From an uncultured Saprospiraceae bacterium (GTDB taxonomy: Bacteria > Bacteroidota > Bacteroidia > Chitinophagales > Saprospiraceae): a stretch of 33,456 bases of DNA. Made by a program: the position numbers and the translations under genes. Where the stretch lies: the NCBI GenBank assembly GCA_938016265.1, contig CALLWB010000135.1, forward strand, positions 1-33,456, in the 5' to 3' direction. The notes under the pieces are model-generated. The model saw only the letters and a list, made by a program, of their open reading frames with translations. It did no database searches and was not told where the DNA came from. Below are positions 17,706 through 26,549 of the stretch, piece by piece. Numbering within the stretch: the first letter of the stretch is position 1; each line of letters starts with the position of its first letter.

Positions 17706-17801
17706 TTAATACCTTCTTCCTTTCTGCGAGAATAAATTTGCGCCTACAATGAAGACACCTCCGCCGATGAGTGCTCCAAGCGCGATGAAGAAAATCATCA
17801 T
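17706..17801 (-). CDS. Possible 31-residue small membrane peptide
   Basis: A short minus-strand frame runs from ATG 17801-17799 to TAA 17708-17706. The peptide begins MMIFFIALGAL, continues with a glycine cluster and FIVGANLF, and ends in the basic tail SQKGRRY. It is one hydrophobic helix followed by a positive end, typical of real single-pass small proteins. A TAnnTTTG-type box (TATATTTG, minus strand, 17852-17845) lies about 45 nt upstream of the ATG. It sits alone in a ~720 nt gap between two plus-strand genes. I recognise no family; chance occurrence is possible at this length. Confidence 0.4.
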   Translation of the reverse strand: MMIFFIALGALIGGGVFIVGANLFSQKGRRY

Positions 17802-17852
17802 GCCCCAAAAAAATTTAAAAATGAAGAAATGTTTAAGCCTTTCTCAAATATA

Positions 17853-18226
17853 TAATAATATATGGCTCTTGTGAAATTAAGACGCAAAAAAATAACGAAG
17901 TCACGAAAAATAATAGTTTTTGGATAAAATATGGATATTTATTTTTGACCATTATGAATAAATGTTATTTTAATAATGTGCACACTTCTGATAATCGACC
18001 TAAATCATGATATCTGCATAACCCAAACTTTATTTAATGCACAGTCAAGCTTTAATTTTCTTTAAATACACCGTGTAATTTAAAGATGCAAGTTTGTTGA
18101 ATTTGTAGTATAATGTTTTACACTCTAAATAAACATCAGTAAATACAAATGCTTGAAACATTCAATGTGTTTATATTAGTAAATAATCAATTATAAAAAA
18201 ATGTAGTCAACATCATATTTTTTTTG
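17853..18226. other. AT-rich intergenic DNA without a recognisable gene
   Basis: This stretch before the TlpA-like gene is strongly AT-rich and has no open frame of convincing length. Nothing resembling an RNA gene or mobile element was seen. Confidence 0.5.
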
Positions 18227-18234
18227 TAGTTTTG
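18227..18234 (+). promoter_or_regulatory. Possible -7 promoter element for the TlpA-like gene
   Basis: TAGTTTTG matches TAnnTTTG and lies 28 nt upstream of the ATG at 18263. A -33 element at the right spacing is not apparent. Confidence 0.35.
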
Positions 18235-18262
18235 TCCATAGATTTAAAAAGTTATCTGATCG

Positions 18263-19855
18263 ATGAGAAAATTACTGATTGTTTTAGTTAGTACACTGAT
18301 TTTATTAGTGTCCTGTTCTCAACCCCCAAATTCCCCAGAAAAACTATCCACTGTAGAAAAATCTTTCGTTGCTTTATCAAGTGACACGCTTGCGTCGTCC
18401 GATAAAGAGGTGGAAGAAATTGCTGATATTCAGGAGGGTAGAGACAGAAAAATAGAGAAAATAGAAGTTCCTCGTATAAAAAGGAAAAAGGCCGACTATG
18501 TCTTCGTATCTGGTATTGTGTTAAGCAAAGCAGATCGAAGAGTTAAAATCGTCCGAAAAACACCTAAAGAAGGAAACGAAGATAAAGCAAGATTTAAGCT
18601 GGATAAGGAGAAAAACTTTGAAGGCAAAATTGAGTTGGTCGACGAAGGTTATTATGTACTTGATTATAAACATCGCAAGTATGATATCTTTTTGACTCCT
18701 GGAGACAGTATATATGTGGAGATCAATCTTGAAAATAAGGATCAGCCAGTCGTTTTCTCTGGTACTGGCAGCGGAATAAACAACTATATCCGCCAGCGTA
18801 TAAAAACAGACTACGAATTGTCCCTCAAAAAAAGGCACCTTTTCAGATTAGACTACAACGAATTTTCTGACACCCTAAAAACGAAAAGAACTGCTCTGCT
18901 TGAGCTGCTGGATGACGCCAATATGGCAAGCGCAGACTTCACAAAAAGTTTTTACGATAAAGAAAAAGGGTTGCTATTTTTCGATTGGGCTGATGACCAC
19001 TTTGAATACAAAAAACTGGCATTGAAGTATGGTAGTAGTACCTTCGACGAACGAATGCTAGACTACAATACTAAGTTTATCGACGAATTAAACCTGGATG
19101 ATCCAAACCTCCTCGACATCCCAGCCTACCAAAATTTGATCGGGCAGTATTTCAATGACAAAGTGGAAGGCAAGGTCCTAAGTTCTGTGCCAGGTAATGA
19201 AGCAGACGGTCATGTCATCACTGGAAGACACAAAATGAAGTATGGCCTGGTAAAAAAATACTTCAAAAACAAAGACGTACAGGAGTACCTAAAAACAGAA
19301 GTCGTCGCAAATTTGATCCGCGAAGACGGCACCCCAACAATGAATGAAGTCATCCTTGATTTTAGAAATGATGTAGAAAATAAGGAATACCTAAATAGAA
19401 TTTCTAAATATATTGAAAAATATGCGTATATTGATGACGGAAGTTTGGCACCAGAGTTTGTTGTACAAGATACAGCTGGCGGAGACATCAAATTGAGCGA
19501 TTTCAAGGGGAAATATGTCTACATTGATGTTTGGGCAAGCTGGTGCGGACCTTGCAAACATGAAATCCCGTATTTTGCTAAGCTAAAAGAAGAATACAAA
19601 GAAAAAAATATCGAGTTCATAAGCATTTCAATCGATAAAACTAAAGAACCTTGGGAAAGAATGTTGAATGACTGGCAGCTAAGCGGTCATCAATATATAG
19701 CCAAAGGTGCATGGGAATCTGATATAGCAAAAAGTTATCACCTTAAAGGTGTCCCGCAGTTTATTCTTATCGACCCTGAAGGGCAAATCATTGATCTTAG
19801 TGCTGCACGTCCATCAGGTAGAATAAGAAATGATTTTGAAAGACTTAATATTTAA
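18263..19855 (+). CDS. TlpA-like thioredoxin-family lipoprotein
   Basis: This 530-residue envelope protein has a lipoprotein signal peptide with lipobox LVSC (modified Cys18). The N-terminal half includes a DUF4369-like beta region (about 75-170) containing LTPGDSIYVEI, then a helical middle section. The C-terminal thioredoxin domain (about 390-530) has the redox motif WCGPC (427-431) and a cis-proline at 498 in GVPQF. This is the usual Bacteroidota TlpA/ResA-like layout, which reduces disulfides of exported proteins in the periplasm. It is flanked by gaps on both sides, so it is probably monocistronic. The substrate is unknown. Confidence 0.92.
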   Translation: MRKLLIVLVSTLILLVSCSQPPNSPEKLSTVEKSFVALSSDTLASSDKEVEEIADIQEGRDRKIEKIEVPRIKRKKADYVFVSGIVLSKADRRVKIVRKTPKEGNEDKARFKLDKEKNFEGKIELVDEGYYVLDYKHRKYDIFLTPGDSIYVEINLENKDQPVVFSGTGSGINNYIRQRIKTDYELSLKKRHLFRLDYNEFSDTLKTKRTALLELLDDANMASADFTKSFYDKEKGLLFFDWADDHFEYKKLALKYGSSTFDERMLDYNTKFIDELNLDDPNLLDIPAYQNLIGQYFNDKVEGKVLSSVPGNEADGHVITGRHKMKYGLVKKYFKNKDVQEYLKTEVVANLIREDGTPTMNEVILDFRNDVENKEYLNRISKYIEKYAYIDDGSLAPEFVVQDTAGGDIKLSDFKGKYVYIDVWASWCGPCKHEIPYFAKLKEEYKEKNIEFISISIDKTKEPWERMLNDWQLSGHQYIAKGAWESDIAKSYHLKGVPQFILIDPEGQIIDLSAARPSGRIRNDFERLNI

Positions 19856-19982
19856 TTAGCTTTACGTTTATATTTGTTTATATCAATCCCCTTAGGAATT
19901 ATCGGCCATAGCTTTACACCTATGAATACCTTTATATAATTACAAACTACACTTATATTGCATTAACCTAAATTTTATCACC

Positions 19983-20546
19983 ATGCCCGCACTAGTCAAA
20001 GACTTCTGGAATGAAGATTGGGTCCAAGTCGAATTTACCTATCCGACAAGGCGTAACAATTATCAGATTTCCAATTATGGTCGCATCAAAAGCGTCGACA
20101 AAACAACTGGCGACGAAAAATTAATGAAAGGGAGTACCCTAAAACGTGGTTACAAGGCTGTTAACGTTCGCCTACAAGAGGAAAAATACGGTCACGTATT
20201 CGTCCATAAATTCGTAGCCGAAAACTTTGTAGATCCAGAAACAGAATTACATGCCCACGTTATTCACCTGGACTATGATCGTAGCAATAACCATGCAGAC
20301 AACCTTAAATGGGTCACTGAGTCTGAATGGCAAGCTTACGTTCAGCAAACTCCTAGAGTAAAAGCTTATCGATCGAGACCTGTTAGAAATAACAGTAAGC
20401 TCACCGAGACAAAAGTCAGATTGCTCAAACAACGACTCCAAAAAGGTAAAACAAAACATAAAATCTTAGCACGTCAATTCGGCATCACAGTTACACAACT
20501 GCGCAGAATCGAAAGTGGCGAAAATTGGGGAGACATCAAAATCTAA
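19983..20546 (+). CDS. NUMOD4/HNH-motif DNA-binding protein with C-terminal helix-turn-helix
   Basis: The 187-residue protein has three parts. A NUMOD4 motif (about 10-37) contains YQISNYGRIKS. An HNH_3-like region (71-112) contains VHKFVAENF and the VIHLDYDRSNNHADNLKWVT block, where His95 and the NN pair are kept. A C-terminal helix-turn-helix (about 138-182) contains ILARQFGITVTQLRRIESG. In phages and bacteria this combination is found in homing-type endonucleases and in chromosomal HNH proteins. It is a stand-alone gene here, not inside an intron, so it may be a domesticated nuclease or a DNA-binding regulator. A very strong hairpin follows the stop. Confidence 0.85.
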   Translation: MPALVKDFWNEDWVQVEFTYPTRRNNYQISNYGRIKSVDKTTGDEKLMKGSTLKRGYKAVNVRLQEEKYGHVFVHKFVAENFVDPETELHAHVIHLDYDRSNNHADNLKWVTESEWQAYVQQTPRVKAYRSRPVRNNSKLTETKVRLLKQRLQKGKTKHKILARQFGITVTQLRRIESGENWGDIKI

Positions 20547-20567
20547 ACCCAACCACAACCTGCTATT

Positions 20568-20613
20568 AAAAAACAAAAGACATTCTGAGATATCAGAATG
20601 TCTTTTGTTTTTT
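20568..20613. terminator. Perfect 21-bp bidirectional terminator hairpin
   Basis: Positions 20568-20588 pair perfectly with 20593-20613 around a 4-nt loop. The arms begin with six A and end with six T, so it can terminate transcription in both directions. It follows the HNH gene by 21 nt. Confidence 0.9.
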
Positions 20614-20640
20614 AGCCCCTCCTTTTTATTAAACAATAAT

Positions 20641-20928
20641 GTCCTCACCTGGGATTTTAGAACACAGGACTCCTACACAAGTTCCTCCTTCGGCTCCATC
20701 CAATTACCCATCGGCCAATGGGCCATGTTCGCCGGATAAATGGTGCCCGTAGGCTACGGACAGGGAAGCGGTGATATCAATGGTGGCGATCTCCTCATTT
20801 TCAACTCAACAAACGGCACAGTAGATCAGTACATTCAGTCAGACTTCGACCTAAACGGCGACGTAAACGCTGCCGACAAAATCCTACTAATCAAGAACAC
20901 CGGAATCTATTCCGCCGTTCCCAAATAA
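20641..20928 (+). pseudogene. Broken 3' fragment of a secreted dockerin-type protein
   Basis: One reading frame from 20641 to 20928 matches the end of the lyase-like protein at 27486-31187. VLTWDFRTQDSY aligns with QLTYDFCLENSY, QWAMFAG with LWVMYAG, and DFDLNGDVNAADKIL...GIYSAVPK with DYNFDGDVNGMDKIL...GIYSAIEK. The frame is interrupted by TAA at 20737-20739, where the intact homologue has an open codon. No start codon, signal peptide or upstream part remains. It is bracketed by two long hairpins (20568-20613 and 21006-21058). It is best read as the decayed remnant of a deleted secreted-protein gene. The ATG right after the stop could give a 62-residue peptide, but expression is doubtful. 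Confidence 0.8.
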
Positions 20929-21005
20929 CACCCAAAAAAGTCAATCTATAATTTTTTCAATCCAATCTCACGAACAGTAATAAAATCAACTAAGTACATT
21001 AAATA

Positions 21006-21058
21006 AAAAGGGTTGAATTTGACACAATTGTATAATTAGTGTCAAATTCAACCCTTTT
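21006..21058. terminator. 20-bp perfect inverted repeat, probable terminator
   Basis: Arms 21006-21025 and 21039-21058 are perfectly complementary, starting AAAAGGGTTGAA and ending in TTTT, with a 13-nt AT-rich loop. It lies in the 308-nt gap between the broken fragment and the beta-propeller gene. The symmetric A and T ends suggest bidirectional termination. No gene is seen in the rest of the gap. Confidence 0.75.
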
Positions 21059-21236
21059 CTCTCCCAATTAACACTAGATTTGGTACAGATATTGCAAAAT
21101 TTTCAACCAAAGTGTATCTTACACCTCAAATCCTCGTAAAACAAGGATATCCAAACCATTTGAGTCAACCTGAATAGTCCAATTCAACAATCGCTGATTG
21201 TATTCTTAATCCTTTTACATAAGTAGAATAATTTTT

Positions 21237-24020
21237 ATGAAAAACCTACTGGTACTCCTTGCCTGCCTCACCATAACGACAAATACGTTTTCTCAATTTA
21301 ACAAAAACTGGGAATTCAATTATAATGGTGTCGGTGATCTAACAGATAGAATTAGAGACATGGTGATTGACAATGCGGGCAATATTTACATGACTGGCTA
21401 CTCCTATGAAAGAAGCAACCAGAAAGATTTGTACATAGCAAAATATTCATCAACAGGAGACCTAATCTGGGAAGATATTTATCAAAATCCGTCTGGAGCA
21501 AATGACGACGGAGAGGCAATTATTATTGATAATAATGGAGATATAGTAGTAGCAGGAGAATCAAACAGAGACTACATCACGCTGAAATACTCACCTAGTG
21601 GTAGTCAACTTTGGGTGAAAACCTATGACGGCGTTGGGCTCGACAAGGACGCAGTAGCAGATCTGGTAGCAGATTCCAACAACAACATTTATATAACAGG
21701 AAGAAGTGAACAAGCGGCAGGAAATGATGAAATAACCACCGTCAAATATAACTCCAATGGCGATCAACTATGGGTAAAAACTTTCGCCAGTTCTGGCGAC
21801 GGCAATGACCGGGTTTATCAGATGACTATTGATGGCAATGACAACATTTACATCGCAGGCCGATACTTCAATGGCAATGATTTTGATGGTGTTTTACTTA
21901 ATTATAATACCTCTGGAACACTGGTTTGGTCAAAAACGATTACCTCTTCAGGAGACGACCGGTTTGCTGTCCTTTATCATGATGGTACCGATATCTATGC
22001 CTGCGGACGTGAGTTTAATGGTAATGACGACGATTTTTATTTGCAAAAATATACCTCTTCGGGAATGCTACTCTGGACAAAAACAGAAGACAACGGGGAC
22101 GATGACAGAATCGAAGCAATGGTTGCGACAAACAACGAAGTTTGGCTAGCAGGAAGAAGCAGAAATGCTTCCAATTATTTTGACATGGTGGTAGTAAAAT
22201 ACGATAGCAATGGGGCGAAAATTGCAGAGACTCCTTACGCCATCGGAGCGGAAAGCCGCCCTAGAGATATTGTATTAGTAGGGTCTGATGTATATGTAGG
22301 TGGAAGACATGAAATAAACCTAGAGGACGATCTGTTTTTGGTCAAATACGATAACAATGGCGCCCAACAATGGGTGAAATCATACAATGATACTGGGGTA
22401 GGACGCGATGAAGTGCAAACAATGGCCAGCACCCCTACCGGTAAAATTCTTGTGACAGGTCGAAGTTATTCAAGTACCTCCCAATCCAACGGACTGATTA
22501 GAGAATATAACACGGATGGAACACTGTCTTTCGCCAAATCAATCGAAGGCCGAGGAGACAATAGAGATGTTATCAATGATATGACCCTCGATGCCCAAGG
22601 AAATGTTATAACAGTTGGCTATACCTTTAAAATCGAAAATGAAAAAAATCTCCTAATAATAAAGCAAGATGCAGCGGGTAACATGATGTGGCTGGATACC
22701 CTTTCTTCCTTGTTAGATGGCAGAGATGAAGGAGTTGCGGTAGAAACAGACGGAGCAAACAATGTCTATATGACCGGATTTTTGAACAATGATATTATTA
22801 CGGTCAAGTATTCACCCCTTGGTAGTTTGACCTGGGGAAGAATATTTGATGGGGCTGCTACTGGGCAGGATCGTCCTAGTGATTTACTGGTGAATTCTTC
22901 TAATGAAATATATGTACTTGGAGAGAGTGATGTAATCTCTGGAGCACCAGATGACAATGATGTTGTATTACTAAAATATCAGACGGATGGAACATTGCTT
23001 TGGTCAAAATACATTGCAAACTCTGGCGATGATGAGGCGTATGAAATGGCGTTTGACGCATCAGAGAATATTTATATCGCCAGCAAAATAGCGAATAGCC
23101 TGACCACTAGCGAAGCTACGGTCTACAAATTTGATCCTTCTGGCAACCAGCTATGGGCAAGGTCAATGGGGGGGAATGGAGAAGATCGATTTCGAGAGAT
23201 TGTTACTACTTCCAATAGTGTTATCGTAGCGGGAAGGATTCTTAACACCGATGAAAATGCTGTAATTGCCAGCTATGATCTGTCAGGAAACCTGATTTAT
23301 TCCAATTCCATAGACTTGGGAGCTGAAGAATATGCAAATGATTTGCAAACAACCGATACCGAAACGATCCTTTCTGTAAATAGTGCAACAACAGCTGGCC
23401 GGTCCAATCAATTGATTAAATACAACAACTCAGGTACGGAGTTGTGGTCAACTACACAAAACAATAATACAATCGACGACCTCAATACGCTGGCCATTGA
23501 CGAAACCAATAGCATTTTATACGGTGGCGGAGAATATCTGGATGCTACCGATAAGCACTTGTACTTAAAAGCAATCGACTGGATGACGGGAAATGAATAC
23601 AAGACCACTTCATTTACAGGCGGTACTTATGGCGATGATGAGGCAATTGAACTAATTCTTAATAGCTCGAATGACATCATTGTGGCTGCTAGCGCTTCTT
23701 ACGACTTGGCACAGGAAGATTTCACCACCTTAGAGTACAGCTATCAAAAACCAGTTGCTAACGAAGACTTGGCCCTAGATGATATCCAGCTCTATCCGAC
23801 CTTACTAGAGAAAAATGAACACCTTTTTGTAAATGGAATAGAACCAGGTAGCCAATACCATTTTTTCGTTTACGAAAGTTCAGGCAAACTAGTTGCTCAA
23901 TTCAATAATTTAACAGAAAATACAATTCCTATCAGCAAAACTAACCTGGCAGCTGGCGTCTACATTTATGAACTAAAATGGAAAGACAGATCAAAGGCCG
24001 GACAGTTTATTATGAAATAA
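21237..24020 (+). CDS. Secreted SBBP beta-propeller protein with T9SS sorting domain
   Basis: This 927-residue protein begins with a Sec signal peptide (MKNLLVLLACL... cleaved near residue 19). It then has many tandem repeats of about 45-50 residues, with the pattern D-x-GNIYxTGxS, D-KY-x-GxxLWxK, typical of the SBBP (seven-bladed beta-propeller-like) family. The repeats fill residues 25-845. The last ~80 residues (846-927) form a type A T9SS C-terminal domain: LDDIQLYPT, YESSGKLVAQ, AAGVYIYELKW and the terminal KAGQFIMK. It should cross the outer membrane by T9SS and be released or anchored at the surface. Its ligand is unknown. Confidence 0.92.
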   Translation: MKNLLVLLACLTITTNTFSQFNKNWEFNYNGVGDLTDRIRDMVIDNAGNIYMTGYSYERSNQKDLYIAKYSSTGDLIWEDIYQNPSGANDDGEAIIIDNNGDIVVAGESNRDYITLKYSPSGSQLWVKTYDGVGLDKDAVADLVADSNNNIYITGRSEQAAGNDEITTVKYNSNGDQLWVKTFASSGDGNDRVYQMTIDGNDNIYIAGRYFNGNDFDGVLLNYNTSGTLVWSKTITSSGDDRFAVLYHDGTDIYACGREFNGNDDDFYLQKYTSSGMLLWTKTEDNGDDDRIEAMVATNNEVWLAGRSRNASNYFDMVVVKYDSNGAKIAETPYAIGAESRPRDIVLVGSDVYVGGRHEINLEDDLFLVKYDNNGAQQWVKSYNDTGVGRDEVQTMASTPTGKILVTGRSYSSTSQSNGLIREYNTDGTLSFAKSIEGRGDNRDVINDMTLDAQGNVITVGYTFKIENEKNLLIIKQDAAGNMMWLDTLSSLLDGRDEGVAVETDGANNVYMTGFLNNDIITVKYSPLGSLTWGRIFDGAATGQDRPSDLLVNSSNEIYVLGESDVISGAPDDNDVVLLKYQTDGTLLWSKYIANSGDDEAYEMAFDASENIYIASKIANSLTTSEATVYKFDPSGNQLWARSMGGNGEDRFREIVTTSNSVIVAGRILNTDENAVIASYDLSGNLIYSNSIDLGAEEYANDLQTTDTETILSVNSATTAGRSNQLIKYNNSGTELWSTTQNNNTIDDLNTLAIDETNSILYGGGEYLDATDKHLYLKAIDWMTGNEYKTTSFTGGTYGDDEAIELILNSSNDIIVAASASYDLAQEDFTTLEYSYQKPVANEDLALDDIQLYPTLLEKNEHLFVNGIEPGSQYHFFVYESSGKLVAQFNNLTENTIPISKTNLAAGVYIYELKWKDRSKAGQFIMK

Positions 24021-24151
24021 GGGCTATTCCAAAAATAATAATAATTGGTGTTTAAGGAAGTTGCTCCGTGTTGCATTGTAAGAATTGTATGAATTTGTAA
24101 GCGCTGTCTTAATAAAAAAAGGTATTTTACAAGTACAAAATCCAACACTTA

Positions 24152-25621
24152 ATGAAAAAGCTACTACCCATTTTTCTATTGTTGTGCTTGCAATTTGTAT
24201 TGATAGCCCAACCTCCCGCTCCTCCAGTCAACTTAACCGGTTCTGCCATGCGCAGTTGGCTAAAATCGAATTGGTATGATGGTCACCACAACCAACTAGG
24301 CTACAGCGAAGCAAGGAGGAAAATGTACGCTTATTTAGATAATGATGCAGGCGAACTTACTTGTGTATATTCCGGTTTTACGCAGTCAAATCCTTATGGG
24401 AATGAAATCACCTATCCGAACCCTATCAATTGTGAGCATACCATTCCACAGAGTTTTTTTAGTTCTTCGGAGCCAATGAAATCAGATATTCATCATCTGT
24501 TCCCTACCTATCAAAACTGGAACAGTGAACGCAGCAATTTTAAATTTGCAGATATTGACGACACCACCACCATAAAATGGATGCGAAACTCCTCTACATT
24601 AACCTTCAAACCTTATTATTCAATCGAAGAATTTGCCGAGTCAAACGTGACCGCAGGCGATTGGCAAAACCCAAACAACCGCTTCGAACCAAGGGAAGAA
24701 CACAAGGGAGACGCAGCAAGATCCATCTTCTACTTCTATACGGTGTACCCCAATCAAGCAGGCCAAATAACTGATGTCGCCTCTTTCGCAACACTTTGCA
24801 GCTGGCACAATAATGACCCCGTTTCCCAAAAAGAAATCGATCGAAACAATGGAATAGAATTGTACCAGGGGAATCGCAATCCATACATCGATTATCCTGA
24901 ATTAGCAGAAACAGCATGGGGGTGCGCACCTCCACCGTTGGCAGGCGTTCAAGTTGCTGCGAAGATAATATTGGAAGGAGGGTATAATCCAACTTCTGGT
25001 TTAATGAATGATCAATTGCGTTCTATGGGATTATTACCCACAAACGAGCCATTTACTGCGCTTGGTTTTACACATTCAGGCCCTGGTGGGGGAGAAATGG
25101 CTCCTTCTACAACGTTTGATATAGTAGGAGCTGATGCGGTTATAGATTGGGTTTTTCTAGAGTTGAGAGATGCAGGTCAGCCTTCTATTGTACTGGCTTC
25201 GCGTTCTGCGTTGGTGCAGGCAGATGGAGATGTTGTTGATTTGAATGGGAATGCTGCCGTAGTATTTGCCGGGATATTGGATGGCAATTATTACCTGTCC
25301 ATAAAAAGCAGGAATCATCTTGGTGTAATGTCCATTTCTTCCATTGCTTTTTCGGGTACTCCAAACCCAACCTACGATTTTACTCAAGGAAACAGTTATG
25401 GAACCAATGCACAAAAAGTGCTCGCCGGAGGCATACATGCATGTTATGAGGGGGATGTAAATGCCGATGGAGCCATCAACGCCGATGACAGAAGTCAGTG
25501 CTGGAATAACAGAAATCAAAGTGGTTACCTCCAGCAGGATTCAAACTTGGATGGCCTATGCGATGCCGCCGACAGAAGTCAAAACTGGAACAATCGAAAT
25601 CTCTCCAGTCAAATTCCTTGA
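24152..25621 (+). CDS. Secreted endonuclease I with C-terminal module and dockerin-like calcium loops
   Basis: This 489-residue exported nuclease has a signal peptide (MKKLLPIFLLLCLQ...IAQ, about 1-20). An endonuclease I domain (about 28-260) carries NCEHTIPQSFF (93-103; general-base His96 and neighbouring Glu95), SDIHHLFPT (111-119), NSERSN (124-129) and NNGIELYQGNRNPYIDYPEL (232-251). This family cuts DNA and RNA nonspecifically with Mg2+. Residues 262-489 are a separate module, shared with the lyase-like protein, containing IDWVFLELRD (331-340), RNHLGVMS (387-394), and calcium loops GDVNADGAINADD (434-446) and DSNLDGLCDAADR (462-474). No canonical T9SS type A tail is present. A role in scavenging extracellular DNA is inferred. 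Confidence 0.92.
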   Translation: MKKLLPIFLLLCLQFVLIAQPPAPPVNLTGSAMRSWLKSNWYDGHHNQLGYSEARRKMYAYLDNDAGELTCVYSGFTQSNPYGNEITYPNPINCEHTIPQSFFSSSEPMKSDIHHLFPTYQNWNSERSNFKFADIDDTTTIKWMRNSSTLTFKPYYSIEEFAESNVTAGDWQNPNNRFEPREEHKGDAARSIFYFYTVYPNQAGQITDVASFATLCSWHNNDPVSQKEIDRNNGIELYQGNRNPYIDYPELAETAWGCAPPPLAGVQVAAKIILEGGYNPTSGLMNDQLRSMGLLPTNEPFTALGFTHSGPGGGEMAPSTTFDIVGADAVIDWVFLELRDAGQPSIVLASRSALVQADGDVVDLNGNAAVVFAGILDGNYYLSIKSRNHLGVMSISSIAFSGTPNPTYDFTQGNSYGTNAQKVLAGGIHACYEGDVNADGAINADDRSQCWNNRNQSGYLQQDSNLDGLCDAADRSQNWNNRNLSSQIP

Positions 25622-25746
25622 TTTTTTGAAAAGGTAGAAAGTAGTTGATAGAGCTGGGCCGGCTTCCGGTAGCTGGTATTTTACGCGCTACCTAACGACT
25701 AATTTATTTGCCACCACGTATTGTTTGTCCAAAAAGTCATTCTACA

Positions 25747-26187
25747 TTAAATTTTCAAAGATGCTTTATATTTCACATTGACAAGGGTAGAATGGGCCTG
25801 CAATTTATTACCATTGCTGGAGAAGTAAGAAAAACTCAAATGGTTTTGGTCGATTTTTGTGATGATTATTTTACCGCCATTCGTACATCGGTCGTTGCCG
25901 TAGGTAATCATTTCGATAAACTCTGCATTCGAATTGGTAGCGGTTTTTAGTTTCCAGACACCTGTACATTCAAGGGTGGGGTAGCGGATTTCGAAGATTT
26001 TTTTGTCCACATTCAGCTCCATTATCCAAGTTTGGCGGATGTTAAGTTGGAGGCCGACACCTTTCCATTCGCCATCCATCCATGCTGGATAGATGGACGC
26101 TGTAGTGCTTTTGAGAGGGGTGCAACTGGAGATAGTAAGCAGCAGCCCTAAACAAATGGTGACTGTTGCTAAAACTCTGTATGTCAT
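25747..26187 (-). CDS. Small lipoprotein of unknown function
   Basis: This 146-residue protein has a lipoprotein signal peptide with lipobox ISSC (Cys22). The mature part is mostly predicted beta strands: WMDGEWKGVGLQLN (36-49), a YPTLECTGVWKL element (69-80), an acidic FIEMITYGNDRC segment, and KIIITKIDQNHLSFSY. Its two mature cysteines outside the lipobox (near residues 74 and 100) could form a disulfide. The pattern resembles small beta-barrel or lipocalin-like envelope proteins, but I cannot name a family. It converges with the endonuclease I gene and is divergent from the ECF sigma factor gene. Confidence 0.8.
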   Translation of the reverse strand: MTYRVLATVTICLGLLLTISSCTPLKSTTASIYPAWMDGEWKGVGLQLNIRQTWIMELNVDKKIFEIRYPTLECTGVWKLKTATNSNAEFIEMITYGNDRCTNGGKIIITKIDQNHLSFSYFSSNGNKLQAHSTLVNVKYKASLKI

Positions 26188-26549
26188 AGAATACTAATGG
26201 ATTTTGTTTAGGCTGTAAGATACTAATACATAATTGTTAACAACTCAATAACAAACAAAAAAACCTGGCTGTGTTATATTTGATCAGAAAATTCCGTCAA
26301 AAGCTCACTCCTATACTATGAATTCACATCAGCCAGGCATCCTCCAACTAGCAATTTGAAATCGTAATAACTGTACTAATTTATTGCGACTTATACATTA
26401 TCTTTAATATACATTATTAATATCCGTAATAATATTGAGAAAGTCAATTAAAATTGATTAATTCTCCATTTAATAGGTTTATTTTACATTACAAAAATTA
26501 ATGGCATAATATTTAGTTTGTATTAAATGAACATTACTGACACCAAAAA
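26188..26549. other. Intergenic region between divergent lipoprotein and sigma genes
   Basis: This 362-nt AT-rich gap holds no protein gene. It contains an inverted pair CCTGGCTG (26264-26271) and CAGCCAGG (26330-26337), with seven A at 26257-26263 on the plus strand, so the minus strand has a stem followed by a T run. A TATATTTG box (26275-26282, plus) lies inside the loop. Promoters for both flanking genes should lie here. Confidence 0.5.

Noticed and set aside
21300-23750. Repeats in the beta-propeller gene as a CRISPR or DNA repeat array
   Set aside because: The periodicity is at the protein level (about 45-50 residues) with diverged DNA, as expected for SBBP blades.
25668-25692. GGTAGC/GCTACC hairpin after the endonuclease gene
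   Set aside because: A 6-bp stem without a T tail is too weak to support a terminator call.
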